From assembly GCA_944389295.1 (NCBI GenBank), contig CALXLV010000006.1, positions 19,644 to 83,643 of the forward strand: a stretch of 64,000 nt of DNA, written 5' to 3'. The translations under genes and the position numbers were made by a program. The notes beneath the pieces are model-generated. The model saw only the letters and a list, made by a program, of their open reading frames with translations, ran no database searches and was not told the DNA's origin. The stretch comes from an uncultured Spirochaetaceae bacterium (GTDB lineage: Bacteria > Spirochaetota > Spirochaetia > Sphaerochaetales > Sphaerochaetaceae). Positions 44,641-53,389 of the stretch are shown here, piece after piece. Numbering within the stretch: position 1 is the stretch's first letter; each line of letters begins with the position of its first letter.

Positions 44641-45846
44641 TTATTTCCTTACGCTCTCAGCAAGTACCTCTGCAAGTTCCTCCACAGCAGACATCTGCTC
44701 GGCCTTGAGAGAGGACTTTATCGTGAGCGTTGGAGCTATGATCCTTATATCCTTCATCGAGGAAAGGAGCTCTGTCATCTTCTTTCCCGATGATAGCGCC
44801 CATGTGCCGTTCTCTACGACCGCAGCATCCCTGTTCTGGAACGCGTGGGCCTTGAGCTCAATGAGGAGCATCTCCATCTTCGGGAATATCTCGGCGTTGT
44901 ATGTCGGAGAAGCAAAGACTATCGTGCTGTATCTGAAGCACTCCGAGACGAGCACAGAGACATCCGTCTTGGAAGCATCGTAGATATGGATGTTCTTCAC
45001 GCCCTTTTCAGCACAGACGCCTGCAAGAACCTCCATCGCATCGGCTGTATTGCCGTAAATAGATGAATAGACGATGAGAAGTCCTTTCTCCTCGGGCACA
45101 TACGATGCCCATGTCTGGTATTTCCCGATGAACCAGCCGATGTTCTCCCTCCAGAGCGGACCGTGAAGGGGAAGAATCATCTTTATCGGAAGCGCGGCTG
45201 CCTTGCGGAGCGTGTTCATCACCTGAACCCCGTACTTTCCGACAATGTTTATGTAGTAGCGCCTCGCATCGTCGAGCCACTCTCCCTCGAAATCCAGCTC
45301 GTCAGCCCAGAGGTTTCCCGCAAGCGCGCCGAATGTTCCAAAAGCGTCGGCGGAGAAGAGAACTCCTTCTGTCGTGTCGAACGTGACCATGACCTCCGGC
45401 CAGTGGACCATCGGGGCGAATACGAACGCGAATGTATGGCGTCCAGTCGTCAGCGTGTCGCCGTCCTTGACAAGATGCGCGCGGCTGTCCACATCGAACG
45501 TGTAGAACTGCTTTATCATCTGCATGGTCTTTGCGTTGCCGACGATCTTCACCTCAGGATAGCGGAGCACAATCTCCGCGATCACGGAGCAGTGATCAGG
45601 CTCCATGTGATTGACGATGAGATAGTCAAGCTGACGTCCGTCAAGAGCTGCCTCGACATTGGCGAGGAACTCTCTGGACACGGAGTGGTCCGCAGTATCA
45701 AGAAGCACTGTTTTCTCGTCCAGAACCACATATGAGTTATAGCTTACGCCGCGGTCTATAGGATAGATATTCTCGAAAAGCGCAAGACGGCGGTCGCTTG
45801 CGCCGACATAGAGGATATCTTCCGTTATTTTCCTTATGCTGTTCAT
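44641..45846 (-). CDS. FprA-type (class A) flavodiiron protein
   Basis: 401 residues. The N-terminal metallo-beta-lactamase-like domain has the diiron ligands in NHMEPDHCS (HxExDH) and FAPMVHWPEVMVTFD. The C-terminal flavodoxin domain starts about 255 with VYSSIYGNTADAM. Such enzymes reduce O2 to water or NO to N2O, protecting anaerobes, fed by rubredoxin or other carriers; no rubredoxin domain is fused here. A promoter TTGCCG-N17-TATAGT lies upstream and GGAG before ATG 45846. Confidence 0.92.
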   Translation of the reverse strand: MNSIRKITEDILYVGASDRRLALFENIYPIDRGVSYNSYVVLDEKTVLLDTADHSVSREFLANVEAALDGRQLDYLIVNHMEPDHCSVIAEIVLRYPEVKIVGNAKTMQMIKQFYTFDVDSRAHLVKDGDTLTTGRHTFAFVFAPMVHWPEVMVTFDTTEGVLFSADAFGTFGALAGNLWADELDFEGEWLDDARRYYINIVGKYGVQVMNTLRKAAALPIKMILPLHGPLWRENIGWFIGKYQTWASYVPEEKGLLIVYSSIYGNTADAMEVLAGVCAEKGVKNIHIYDASKTDVSVLVSECFRYSTIVFASPTYNAEIFPKMEMLLIELKAHAFQNRDAAVVENGTWALSSGKKMTELLSSMKDIRIIAPTLTIKSSLKAEQMSAVEELAEVLAESVRK

Positions 45847-45907
45847 AATATATCTCCGCCGTAACTATATACAAAGAGCGTAATAGCGGCAAGTGAGAGA
45901 GGGAAAA

Positions 45908-45930
45908 ACCAGCGCCTCGGCAGCGCTGGT
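45908..45930 (-). terminator. Terminator after second cytidylate-kinase-like gene
   Basis: ACCAGCGC / GCGCTGGT, 8 bp, followed on the minus strand by TTTTTCCC. Confidence 0.85.
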
Positions 45931-45973
45931 CCGGAATATCATTATTTTCTCCTGATGCAGCGAAAACGGACTT

Positions 45974-46564
45974 TCAGGAGAGGAAAGCCGCAAGATGCGG
46001 AACGAGGTCCTTAATCACAACGTTTGAGGTGTTGATGCAGAGGTCATAGTTCGACTTGTCTCCCCACTTCTCGCCGGTGTAGAACTCATAGTAGCGGGAG
46101 CGGCCCTTGTCGATCTTCTGAATCATCTGCTTCATCTCCTTGTCAGTAAGGTGCTCGCCTTCCGGAGCCCTCTTGTGGCAGCGCTCTATGCGGCTCTGCA
46201 TATCGGCATAGACGAAGATTCTGAACGGCTTTATCTCATGAAGGATGTAATCCGCGCAGCGTCCGACTATCACGCAGTCGGAGGCAGCCGCCATCTCCTT
46301 GATGATGTTGCTCTGCTCCACATACACGGACTGCTGTATCTGGAATGTCATATCAGGATAGATGCTGTGACCGATCGTTATGGGAAGAAGCGGATACGGG
46401 TGGTGCTCCACCACATTGTGAACATACTCTTCCGTAAGCTGGGTGCGTTTCGCGATCTCAGTCAGTATTTCCTTGTCGTAGTACGCGATGTGCAGGTAAT
46501 CCGCAAGTCTTCTGCCGAGTTCCCTTCCACCGCTGCCGAACTCCCTTCCAAGTGTTATTACCAT
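45974..46564 (-). CDS. Cytidylate-kinase-like family protein (copy 2)
   Basis: 196 residues, paralogous to 43269-43907: P-loop GREFGSGGRELGRRLAD at the N-terminus, the shared SIYPDMTF-like and SNIIKEMAAASDCVIVGRCADYIL segments, and GRSRYYEFYTGEKWGDKSNYD near the end. As in copy 1, the P-loop lacks Lys. GGAGAAAGG precedes ATG 46564. It is a single gene with its own terminator. The family's true substrate is not known to me. Confidence 0.82.
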   Translation of the reverse strand: MVITLGREFGSGGRELGRRLADYLHIAYYDKEILTEIAKRTQLTEEYVHNVVEHHPYPLLPITIGHSIYPDMTFQIQQSVYVEQSNIIKEMAAASDCVIVGRCADYILHEIKPFRIFVYADMQSRIERCHKRAPEGEHLTDKEMKQMIQKIDKGRSRYYEFYTGEKWGDKSNYDLCINTSNVVIKDLVPHLAAFLS

Positions 46565-46650
46565 ACCCTTTCTCCTCCTTTCCTTTTACATTTTAACACA
46601 AAACATAGTGCAGGCATAACAGAAAGAGAAAGAGGCGGCATGAAAAATAT

Positions 46651-46673
46651 CTTCCCCGGGCAGACCGGGGAAG
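46651..46673 (-). terminator. Terminator of rhamnose operon
   Basis: CTTCCCCGG / CCGGGGAAG, 9 bp, followed on the minus strand by ATATTTTT. It lies 20 bp after the rhaD stop codon. Confidence 0.85.
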
Positions 46674-46692
46674 GAATATACAGACAAAGATA

Positions 46693-47490
46693 TCACTCCA
46701 GAAAGGCTTTGTTGATCTCAACGCCGAAGGCATCGCCAAGAGCTCTGAGCTCATCGTCAGTAATCGTCCTGATGATTCCGGCTCCCCTCGCCTTCAGATA
46801 TATCTCCGCGGCCTTCTCTATCGTATGCACAAGTCCGAATGTCTCATCGAAGTCCGAACCGCTTCCGAAGATTCCGTGGAATGTCCAGATAACAGCCCTG
46901 TAATCTTTTATCAGGCGGGCCGTCTCGCGCCCTATGTCGATCGATCCCGGGACCATCCAGTCCACGACGCCGACACCCTCGGGGAACACGACCGCGCACT
47001 CCGTCTCGCTCTGCCACAGCACTCTTGAATACGCCTTGGCCTCAGGAGGAAGGACATACGTCAGTGCCGTTGTATTGGCAGGGTGGGCGTGGTAGATCAC
47101 ACGGCAGGCGCCGCCGGTGGCTTTCATACGGGCTGTATGATTCATAAGATGGGTGGGGAGCTCGCTTGTCGGCTTTGCGCCGTCCACAAGTCCCCAGAGT
47201 ATGTCATAGCCCGTGCCGCTTTCGTCTATCCGTATGATTCCGATGTTCTTCTCAGGCGCGAGGGGAACGTTCCTCATGTACTTTCCGGAACCCGTTATCG
47301 TGAAGTATGCGCCTCTGAGCTCGGGAGCAGAAAACGCCATGCTGCAATGGCGGGGAGATGATGTGAACGTGCTTTTCACAGCATCAACATCCTCCTCCGT
47401 CATCCTGTAGGAGAGATTGCCTCCGTTCCTCTCATGCCAGCCCTGTGAAAATCCGTCAGAGCACATTCTTATGAATCCGTCAAGAAACAT
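46693..47490 (-). CDS. rhaD: Rhamnulose-1-phosphate aldolase
   Basis: 265 residues of the class II aldolase family. It splits L-rhamnulose-1-phosphate into dihydroxyacetone phosphate and L-lactaldehyde. VIYHAHPANTTAL and IWTFHGIFGSG hold Zn-binding His residues, and the N-terminal GWHERNGGNLSYR is the phosphate-binding region. It starts 1 bp after the rhaA stop codon and ends the rhaM-B-A-D run. No lactaldehyde oxidoreductase is in the window. Confidence 0.93.
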   Translation of the reverse strand: MFLDGFIRMCSDGFSQGWHERNGGNLSYRMTEEDVDAVKSTFTSSPRHCSMAFSAPELRGAYFTITGSGKYMRNVPLAPEKNIGIIRIDESGTGYDILWGLVDGAKPTSELPTHLMNHTARMKATGGACRVIYHAHPANTTALTYVLPPEAKAYSRVLWQSETECAVVFPEGVGVVDWMVPGSIDIGRETARLIKDYRAVIWTFHGIFGSGSDFDETFGLVHTIEKAAEIYLKARGAGIIRTITDDELRALGDAFGVEINKAFLE

Positions 47491-47491
47491 C

Positions 47492-48736
47492 TCAGCACCT
47501 CTTCATGAGCACTTCGCTCTCATATGCTCTTACGTCGTCAAGCCAGTCAATTCCGCCCTTGACGCCCTCGCGTGCAAGGTATTCATCCCAGACCTCACTC
47601 CACGGCAGCGCCTTGAGCTCCTCAGAAAGGGCAAGCAGTCCTGTGTAGTCATAGCTGTCCTGCATATCAGCCATCTGTCTGTAAGGAGAAAGAAGAGCGA
47701 TCAAAAGTGCTTTCTGCATATTCCTCGTTCCTATCACCCACGCAGCGATGCGGTTTATCGAGGCATCGAAGAAATCGAGGCCGATGAGCACCCTGTCAAT
47801 GGCATTGCAGGCGACTATCTCCTTCGCAATCTCCCTGAGCTCATCGTCGAGCCTTATCACATGATCGCTGTCCCAGCGCACGGGGCGTGATACATGAAGG
47901 GGAACCTTGTCGAAGGTGCAGAGGAGCGCGGAGAGCTTTTCAGAGATATACTCGGTCGGATGGTAGTGCCCGGCATCGAGAAGGAGGCAGAGGCCCTTGT
48001 CTTTGTGCGATGCCGCATAGCCGAGATAGAACTCGCTCGATCCGACGGTGAACGACTCCACCCCTATTCCGAATACCTTGCTCTCAAGCGAGTCGACAAC
48101 TCCCTCAAGCCTGCCGTCGTATATCCTGTCCAGAGCATCACGGAGCCTGAGGCGCGGAGAAAGGCGGTCTGCAGGAGTGTCCTTGAAGCCGTCGGGAATC
48201 CAGAAATTGCACACAGAGTGAGTTCCCAGTTCATCGGCAAAGTACTTCGCTACCTTCCTCGACTGTATTCCGTGCCTTATCCAGAACTCCCTCACCTCCT
48301 TCTCTGGAGACGAGACAGTCAGGTTCTCCTTGACCATCGGATGAGAGAAGAACGTCGGGTTGAAATCGAGGCCGAGACCGTGACGCTTCGCATAGTCCAC
48401 CCACGGAGCAAAATCCTCCGGCTCTATCGTGTCCCTTCCCGTCTCCCTCTCGGTGATGAGATAGCTTGCATGGAGGTTGAGGCGCTTCCTGCCGGGAATT
48501 ATCGAGATGGCAAGGGAGAAGTCAGCCATCAGCTCCTCCGCATTCCTCGCCCTGCCGGGATAGCTTCCCGTCGTCTGGATTCCTCCGGTGAGCGCTCCAG
48601 CTCCCTTCTCGAATCCTATAACATCATCGCCCTGCCAGCAGTTTATGCTGATTGGGATATTCCGGAGCGTCTCAATCGCCTTCTCCGTATCTATGCCGTA
48701 TGACGCATAGCGCTTTCTGGCTTCCTCGTACATCAC
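47492..48736 (-). CDS. rhaA: L-rhamnose isomerase
   Basis: 414 residues, close to the E. coli enzyme (419). It converts L-rhamnose to L-rhamnulose using Mn2+. Recognisable features are SINCWQGDDVIGFE near the start, GLGLDFNPTFFSHPM in the middle, LLLDAGHYHPTEYISEK, and RWDSDHVIRLDDELREI with metal ligands. The start overlaps rhaB by 4 bp. Confidence 0.95.
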   Translation of the reverse strand: MMYEEARKRYASYGIDTEKAIETLRNIPISINCWQGDDVIGFEKGAGALTGGIQTTGSYPGRARNAEELMADFSLAISIIPGRKRLNLHASYLITERETGRDTIEPEDFAPWVDYAKRHGLGLDFNPTFFSHPMVKENLTVSSPEKEVREFWIRHGIQSRKVAKYFADELGTHSVCNFWIPDGFKDTPADRLSPRLRLRDALDRIYDGRLEGVVDSLESKVFGIGVESFTVGSSEFYLGYAASHKDKGLCLLLDAGHYHPTEYISEKLSALLCTFDKVPLHVSRPVRWDSDHVIRLDDELREIAKEIVACNAIDRVLIGLDFFDASINRIAAWVIGTRNMQKALLIALLSPYRQMADMQDSYDYTGLLALSEELKALPWSEVWDEYLAREGVKGGIDWLDDVRAYESEVLMKRC

Positions 48737-50091
48737 ACCCTCTTGTACTGAGTCAGCATCACGGAACGGCGGAGGACTTCGTTCTTCTTTTCCGCCGGAA
48801 GCTCTCCGGAGGCTATCATCTGATAGAGAAGATTGCCCGTGGCCGTACCCTCTGCCGGTCCCGCAGTGACTCTCCTGTAAGAATACATCGCAGTGAGGGC
48901 ATTAAGATAGTCGTCTTTTGATCCTCCTCCGACTATTGCTATATGCGAGAAGGTGCGGCCTGTGACGCTCTCCATCTCATCGATGGCTCTTGCATATGAG
49001 AGCGCGAGCGAGTGGTAGATAACAGCGGCGGTCTCGCCTCTCGAGAGTCCTGAAACGCCGAGTGCTGCCTCCACCTCGCCCTTCATCGATGACGGAGAGA
49101 GGAAGCGGCTGTCAGAGGCATCTATGAAGCCGGGTATCCGCCTCACTTCCCTGGCCTCTTTTTCCAGTTCGTCGAACGAAGCTCCAGTCTCCTTTGAAAG
49201 CATCTGGAGCATCCACGATCCCATGATGTTCTTCACGAGCCTTATCGTCCGCCCCGGACCTCCCTCATTGGAGAGGTTCGCCTTCATCGCGGCCTCATCC
49301 TTCCTCGGTTCGCTCTCAACGCATCCGAGTATGGACCATGTTCCGGAGGAGAGCGAGAGGCTGTCATCCTCAAGCGGTGAGCCTATCACAGCAGATGCAG
49401 AGTCATGGGACGGAGCGAGCAGCACCATAGGATCATAACCTACAGATGTCTTTACATCTTCCTTCAGCCTTCCCACCTCTGTTCCTGGATCGGAGAGCTC
49501 TGTGAAGAGATGAACAGGAAGGGAGAGATTTCTTATCAGCTCGTAATCCCATGTCCTCTTCTCAGGATCGAGGAGATTCGAAGTCGATGCGAATGTGTAT
49601 TCGTGCTTTATCACGCCGGTGAGGCGGTATGCGAGATAGTCTGGAATAAAGAGGAGGTACGCCGCCTTCTCAAGATATTCCGGATGCTCCTGCCTCAGCG
49701 AGAGAAGCTGGTAGAGCGTATTGAAGCGCTGCTTCTGGATTCCAGTCCTCGAGTAGAGATATGCCTGATCAGGGACGGACTCAAGTCTCTCTGTCCTCGC
49801 ATCGCGGTATGTGACGGCATCCCCGATGATATTCCCGTCGCTGTCCAAAAGGACAAAGTCCACGCCCCAAGTGTCTATCGAGACAAAGTCGGCTTTCCCG
49901 GCCTTCTTCATGCCGAGCACTATCTCCTGAAAGAGATTCTCGATATCCCAGATCTTCGTACCGTCGGCCTTCTCGATCGTACGGTTCTCGAAGCGGTGAA
50001 CCGTCTCCATCTCAAGCCTGCCGTCTGACGTCAGGCGGCCTTTGACCAGCTTTCCGCTGGAAGCTCCTATGTCTGCTGCAAGATATACCAT
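48733..50091 (-). CDS. rhaB: Rhamnulokinase
   Basis: 452-residue FGGY-family kinase phosphorylating L-rhamnulose at C1. The N-terminal ATP-site ADIGASSGKL, the DTWGVDFVLLD substrate region and the C-terminal HIAIVGGGSKDDYLN nucleotide-binding motif are present. TAAGAT (50103-50098, TG upstream) lies 6 nt before ATG 50091, with no Shine-Dalgarno, so it has a promoter separate from rhaM. Confidence 0.94.
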   Translation of the reverse strand: MVYLAADIGASSGKLVKGRLTSDGRLEMETVHRFENRTIEKADGTKIWDIENLFQEIVLGMKKAGKADFVSIDTWGVDFVLLDSDGNIIGDAVTYRDARTERLESVPDQAYLYSRTGIQKQRFNTLYQLLSLRQEHPEYLEKAAYLLFIPDYLAYRLTGVIKHEYTFASTSNLLDPEKRTWDYELIRNLSLPVHLFTELSDPGTEVGRLKEDVKTSVGYDPMVLLAPSHDSASAVIGSPLEDDSLSLSSGTWSILGCVESEPRKDEAAMKANLSNEGGPGRTIRLVKNIMGSWMLQMLSKETGASFDELEKEAREVRRIPGFIDASDSRFLSPSSMKGEVEAALGVSGLSRGETAAVIYHSLALSYARAIDEMESVTGRTFSHIAIVGGGSKDDYLNALTAMYSYRRVTAGPAEGTATGNLLYQMIASGELPAEKKNEVLRRSVMLTQYKRV

Positions 50092-50157
50092 ACAGACATC
50101 TTAGCATGATGATTGAAAGTGATGTGGAAAACCTTCTTTTTTAGCGCAGAGGAACGA

Positions 50158-50481
50158 TCAATCCATGTGGAATACTTCTCTCAGCGGTATGGACACGGGG
50201 GAATTGTCAGGATTGGTGTCCATGATGTCCTTCATGTAGTCCCACCACTTTCTGATGATCTCCTCGCCTCCCAGATCCTGAGAGCCCTTTCCTCCCCTCG
50301 TTTTCTGGAAAGCGAAGAGGTATCCTGTCTCTTTATCGAGGTAGATGGAATAGTCATACACCCCGCTTTCAGAGATCATCTTCTTCACTTCAGGCCATAT
50401 GGCTCTGTGCCGTCTCTCATACTCTTCCTCGCATCCGGGCCTGAGATGCATCCGGAACGCTTCCCTTATCTCTTCTGCCAT
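50158..50481 (-). CDS. rhaM: L-rhamnose mutarotase
   Basis: 107 residues. It interconverts alpha and beta anomers of L-rhamnose to feed the isomerase. It aligns well with E. coli RhaM, with EYERRHRAIWPEV, DYSIYLDKETGYLFAF, WWDYMKDIMDTNPDNSPVS and a final EVFHMD. ATG 50481 is chosen by that alignment. GATACT (50493-50488) lies 6 nt upstream and GTGACA (50516-50511) stands 17 bp before it, at the 3' end of rlmD. Confidence 0.92.
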   Translation of the reverse strand: MAEEIREAFRMHLRPGCEEEYERRHRAIWPEVKKMISESGVYDYSIYLDKETGYLFAFQKTRGGKGSQDLGGEEIIRKWWDYMKDIMDTNPDNSPVSIPLREVFHMD

Positions 50482-50487
50482 ACCGAC

Positions 50488-50516
50488 AGTATCCCGCATA
50501 ATGAGGAGGCTGTCAC
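50488..50516 (-). promoter_or_regulatory. Promoter of rhaM, leaderless type
   Basis: GTGACA (50516-50511), exactly 17 bp, GATACT (50493-50488), 6 nt to ATG 50481. No Shine-Dalgarno. Confidence 0.55.
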
Positions 50517-51667
50517 CTGTGAACAAGAAGCGCGACCGTCTCTATGTGCGCCGATCCCGGGAAGAGATCGACAGGCTGGATGCCCTCGGTGCGGTACGGG
50601 AGGAAGCGGTGTATGTATCTCAGATCGCGCCCGAGAGTCTCAGGGTTGCAGGAGATGTAGATGATTCTCTCCGGCTCCATTCTAGCGGCAGATGACAGGA
50701 ACTCCTCAGTGGCTCCTGACCGCGGAGGATCGAGGAAGAGAACAGAGCATCTCTTCCCATCTTTCGCCATCGCTTTCATATGCTTTGAGGCATCCGCTGC
50801 GACGAATTCGGCGTTCTCGATTCCGTTGAGGCGTGCGTTGGCTCTGGCATCCGAGACCGCATCGGGGTTTGCCTCTATTCCCAGCACATGACCGGCACCC
50901 GATGCCGCGGCTATGAGGGCTATGGTACCGGTGCCCGAGTATGCATCGATCACATAGTCATCGCTCCTCAGCTCAGCCATGTTCATGGCTATTGTGTAGA
51001 GCCTTCCGGCCTGGCGGGGATTCACCTGATAGAACGAGGATGCCGAGATGCGGAAGTCCAGACCGCAGAGCCTGTCCATTATATATCCCTTGCCATATAC
51101 GACTCTCTCCTCAGCACCTGCGGGTATCACCATCGATGTTTTCTCTGCGTTTGCTATCACAGATACGGATTTCACATATGGATGCCTCTGGTGAAGCACA
51201 GCGGCAATGTCACTGGCGGACTTGAGCTCCGCAGACGATGCGACGAGCGCGACAAGAACCTCGTCATAGTGAAATGAGCAGCGCACCAGTATGTGCCTGA
51301 GATCGCCGGTTTCCCTGTCCTCATCGTAGGCCTTCAGGCGGAACCTGTTCGCAAGCATCCTCACAGTGCCTATCACCTCCGCGGCCCTCTCATCCTCAAG
51401 CGGGCAGGAGCGGACTGGAATAAGGCGGTGGCTTCCCTTCCGGTAGATTCCGCTTGTCAGTCTGCCGTCCTCCATTCCGCATACAGCCTGCACTTTGCAG
51501 CGGAAGCCTGTGACGGATGGAGACGGGAGTATCGGAGAGACGCGGCAGAAGCGTGAGAGATATTTCTCTTCTGTGAGAAACTTCTCCAGAAGCTCGTCCT
51601 CATACCTGATATTGATATAATCACATCCGCCGCAGCGGCCGAAAAGCGGGCAGCTCCTTCTCTTCAT
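50513..51667 (-). CDS. rlmD: 23S rRNA (uracil-5-)-methyltransferase RlmD-like
   Basis: 384-residue TrmA/RlmD-type methyltransferase. The N-terminal CPLFGRCGGCDY supplies three Cys (6, 12, 15) of the [4Fe-4S] site. SAM-binding motifs are YVIDAYSGTGTIALIAA and LGIEANPDAVSDA. LDPPRSGA and ISCNPETLGRDL (catalytic Cys) follow. There is no TRAM domain, so RlmD, RlmCD or another U-5 target cannot be separated. Its ribosome site lies inside a strong hairpin at 51668-51696. Confidence 0.88.
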   Translation of the reverse strand: MKRRSCPLFGRCGGCDYINIRYEDELLEKFLTEEKYLSRFCRVSPILPSPSVTGFRCKVQAVCGMEDGRLTSGIYRKGSHRLIPVRSCPLEDERAAEVIGTVRMLANRFRLKAYDEDRETGDLRHILVRCSFHYDEVLVALVASSAELKSASDIAAVLHQRHPYVKSVSVIANAEKTSMVIPAGAEERVVYGKGYIMDRLCGLDFRISASSFYQVNPRQAGRLYTIAMNMAELRSDDYVIDAYSGTGTIALIAAASGAGHVLGIEANPDAVSDARANARLNGIENAEFVAADASKHMKAMAKDGKRCSVLFLDPPRSGATEEFLSSAARMEPERIIYISCNPETLGRDLRYIHRFLPYRTEGIQPVDLFPGSAHIETVALLVHR

Positions 51668-51696
51668 ATCATCCTCCCGGAAACCAGGAGGATGAT
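51668..51696 (-). promoter_or_regulatory. Hairpin sequestering the rlmD ribosome site
   Basis: A 10-bp perfect stem ATCATCCTCC / GGAGGATGAT with 9-nt loop abuts ATG 51667. The GGAGG arm is the rlmD Shine-Dalgarno, so folding would block translation. There is no T-tract, which argues against a terminator. Confidence 0.6.
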
Positions 51697-51717
51697 AACC
51701 GAGAAAGCGGAATATGG

Positions 51718-52344
51718 CTACCTGAGGTCCTCAGCGATGTCTATGTTCTCGCCGGTTATTCCGACATAGGCTCCGGCTGCCGCCTCGCTTGTGTCAGGAT
51801 GGGCGATGAGCCACTTGTTGTTCGCCCAGAGGAGACTGTCCTCCCACGTTCCGGCCTTGATGGCGGGCTTTGTCTCGTTCGTTCCCTTGGGAAGGACGAC
51901 AAGCACCTTGAAATGACCGCACGGCGCATAGTGAAGTGTTGTCTCGTAGACGAGCACTGCAGTATTTGCCGGGACTCTGAACGCCTTTACCGCAGATGAG
52001 TCAATCTTTCCGTCCTTTATGTCCTGCACTCTGGCAAGAAGAAGGACAAAGGAAGAAGAGGCTATATTGAGCTCCGCTCCCCTGTGGTACTCAAGGCAGC
52101 TGAGAAGCGTGTTCGTTCCTGAGCAATAGCCGATCTGGATGGGAAGTCCTCCATAGACATGATCGCGGAGATAGTCATGGACAGGAAGCGCATCGAGCGC
52201 GGCATCATCGGGAACATAGACCGTGCTGTCATCAGGACAGGGAGAAACCTCGTCCAGCTTCTTCAGAAGCTCCGCGGAATCAATACCGTCAACAATCTTT
52301 CCGTATTCTCTGAACACCTCATCGGTGACATCATAGATTTTCAT
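51718..52344 (-). CDS. DUF4867 family cupin-like protein
   Basis: 208 residues from ATG 52344 with GCAAGGAGG upstream. The start KIYDVTDEVFREYGKIV and the central GTNTLLSCLEYHRGAELNIA and PANTAVLVYETTLHYAPC match DUF4867, a cupin-like family near ureidoglycolate lyases and often beside carbohydrate genes. The activity is unknown. It lies after the permease terminator (52396-52422), so it is probably transcribed separately from the nucleoside transporter. Confidence 0.78.
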   Translation of the reverse strand: MKIYDVTDEVFREYGKIVDGIDSAELLKKLDEVSPCPDDSTVYVPDDAALDALPVHDYLRDHVYGGLPIQIGYCSGTNTLLSCLEYHRGAELNIASSSFVLLLARVQDIKDGKIDSSAVKAFRVPANTAVLVYETTLHYAPCGHFKVLVVLPKGTNETKPAIKAGTWEDSLLWANNKWLIAHPDTSEAAAGAYVGITGENIDIAEDLR

Positions 52345-52395
52345 TGCAATCCTCCTTGCTCTCACTGATTCTGCATCAAGGGAGTGCAAAAGAAA

Positions 52396-52422
52396 ATCCC
52401 CGCAGTGATGATTTGCGGGGAT
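52396..52422 (-). terminator. Terminator of BMP-type ABC transporter operon
   Basis: ATCCCCGCA / TGCGGGGAT, 9 bp with 9-nt loop, followed on the minus strand by TTTTCTTTT. Confidence 0.88.
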
Positions 52423-52440
52423 AATCGGCGAAAAAGAGGC

Positions 52441-53388
52441 TTATGTTCTTATTTCCCTGTTGAACGGCTTTCCGAGCGATACAGGCGCCGTGGTCTGGTT
52501 TCTCGAAGTGAAGGAAAGCACCACGATGACAAGTATGTACGGAAGCATGACGGCAAGCTCGTACGGGAAGGAGATTCCCATGCTCTGCACGATCGTCTGG
52601 AAAGTCTGCGCCAGCGTAAAGAGGAGTGCGCCTCCCATTATCTGCGCAGGATGCCAGTGCCCGAAGTAGACGAGCGCGACAGCGATGAATCCCCTTCCGG
52701 AAATCAGCGTGTCGGAGAACATCTTCGCCTGCGCGATCGAGAGATACGCGCCGGCAAGACCGGCAAGGGCCCCGCCGAGCATGAGCGCCTCATAGCGCGT
52801 CCTGGAGACATTTATTCCCATCGAGTCGGCGGCGCGGGGATTCGTTCCTACTGCCCTGACCTTCAGTCCCCACGGCGTCTTGAAGAGGATGTACCACGCC
52901 ACGGGAATGAAGATATATGCAAGATAGGCCACCGCGTTGTGCGAGAAGAGAACATCGCCGAAGAAAGGAATATCAGAGAGGAGCGGTATGTCTATGTCGG
53001 GGATGCCGGGAATCGACTGCGTTCCTCCGACGAAATGGCGGAAAAGTGTTCCTGCGGTTCCGACTCCGAACATCTGGAGTCCGATGCCGGCAATTCCCTG
53101 CGGCGCTCTGAACGTCACTGTGACAACGCCGAAGAAGAGACCGAAGAGCGCTCCGAGGAGAGCTGCCGCGGCGAAGCCTAGGAAGTTGTACCACTCGGAG
53201 ACCGCGCCGCCTCCTCCGGCCATGAACGGAATGAGCATGCCAACAAAGGCTCCCATCGCCATCACTCCCTCGCAGCCGAGGTTGAACACGCCCGCTCTCT
53301 GGTTGAACATCTCGCCGATTGAGGCAAGCAGGAGCGCCACGGAGAACGGTATGCACATTGAAAGCATATTGGTGATTATATCGATCAT
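52441..53388 (-). CDS. Nucleoside-type ABC transporter permease (second)
   Basis: 315-residue permease of the BPD_transp_2 (LivH/RbsC-like) family with eight to ten helices. Typical elements are GEMFNQRAGVFNLGCEGVMAMGAF at the start and PWGLKVRAVGTNPRAADSMGIN in the coupling loop. This is the YufQ/NupQ-like partner in BMP-dependent purine-nucleoside importers. It follows the other permease after 1 bp. Confidence 0.9.
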   Translation of the reverse strand: MIDIITNMLSMCIPFSVALLLASIGEMFNQRAGVFNLGCEGVMAMGAFVGMLIPFMAGGGGAVSEWYNFLGFAAAALLGALFGLFFGVVTVTFRAPQGIAGIGLQMFGVGTAGTLFRHFVGGTQSIPGIPDIDIPLLSDIPFFGDVLFSHNAVAYLAYIFIPVAWYILFKTPWGLKVRAVGTNPRAADSMGINVSRTRYEALMLGGALAGLAGAYLSIAQAKMFSDTLISGRGFIAVALVYFGHWHPAQIMGGALLFTLAQTFQTIVQSMGISFPYELAVMLPYILVIVVLSFTSRNQTTAPVSLGKPFNREIRT

Positions 53389-53389
53389 C

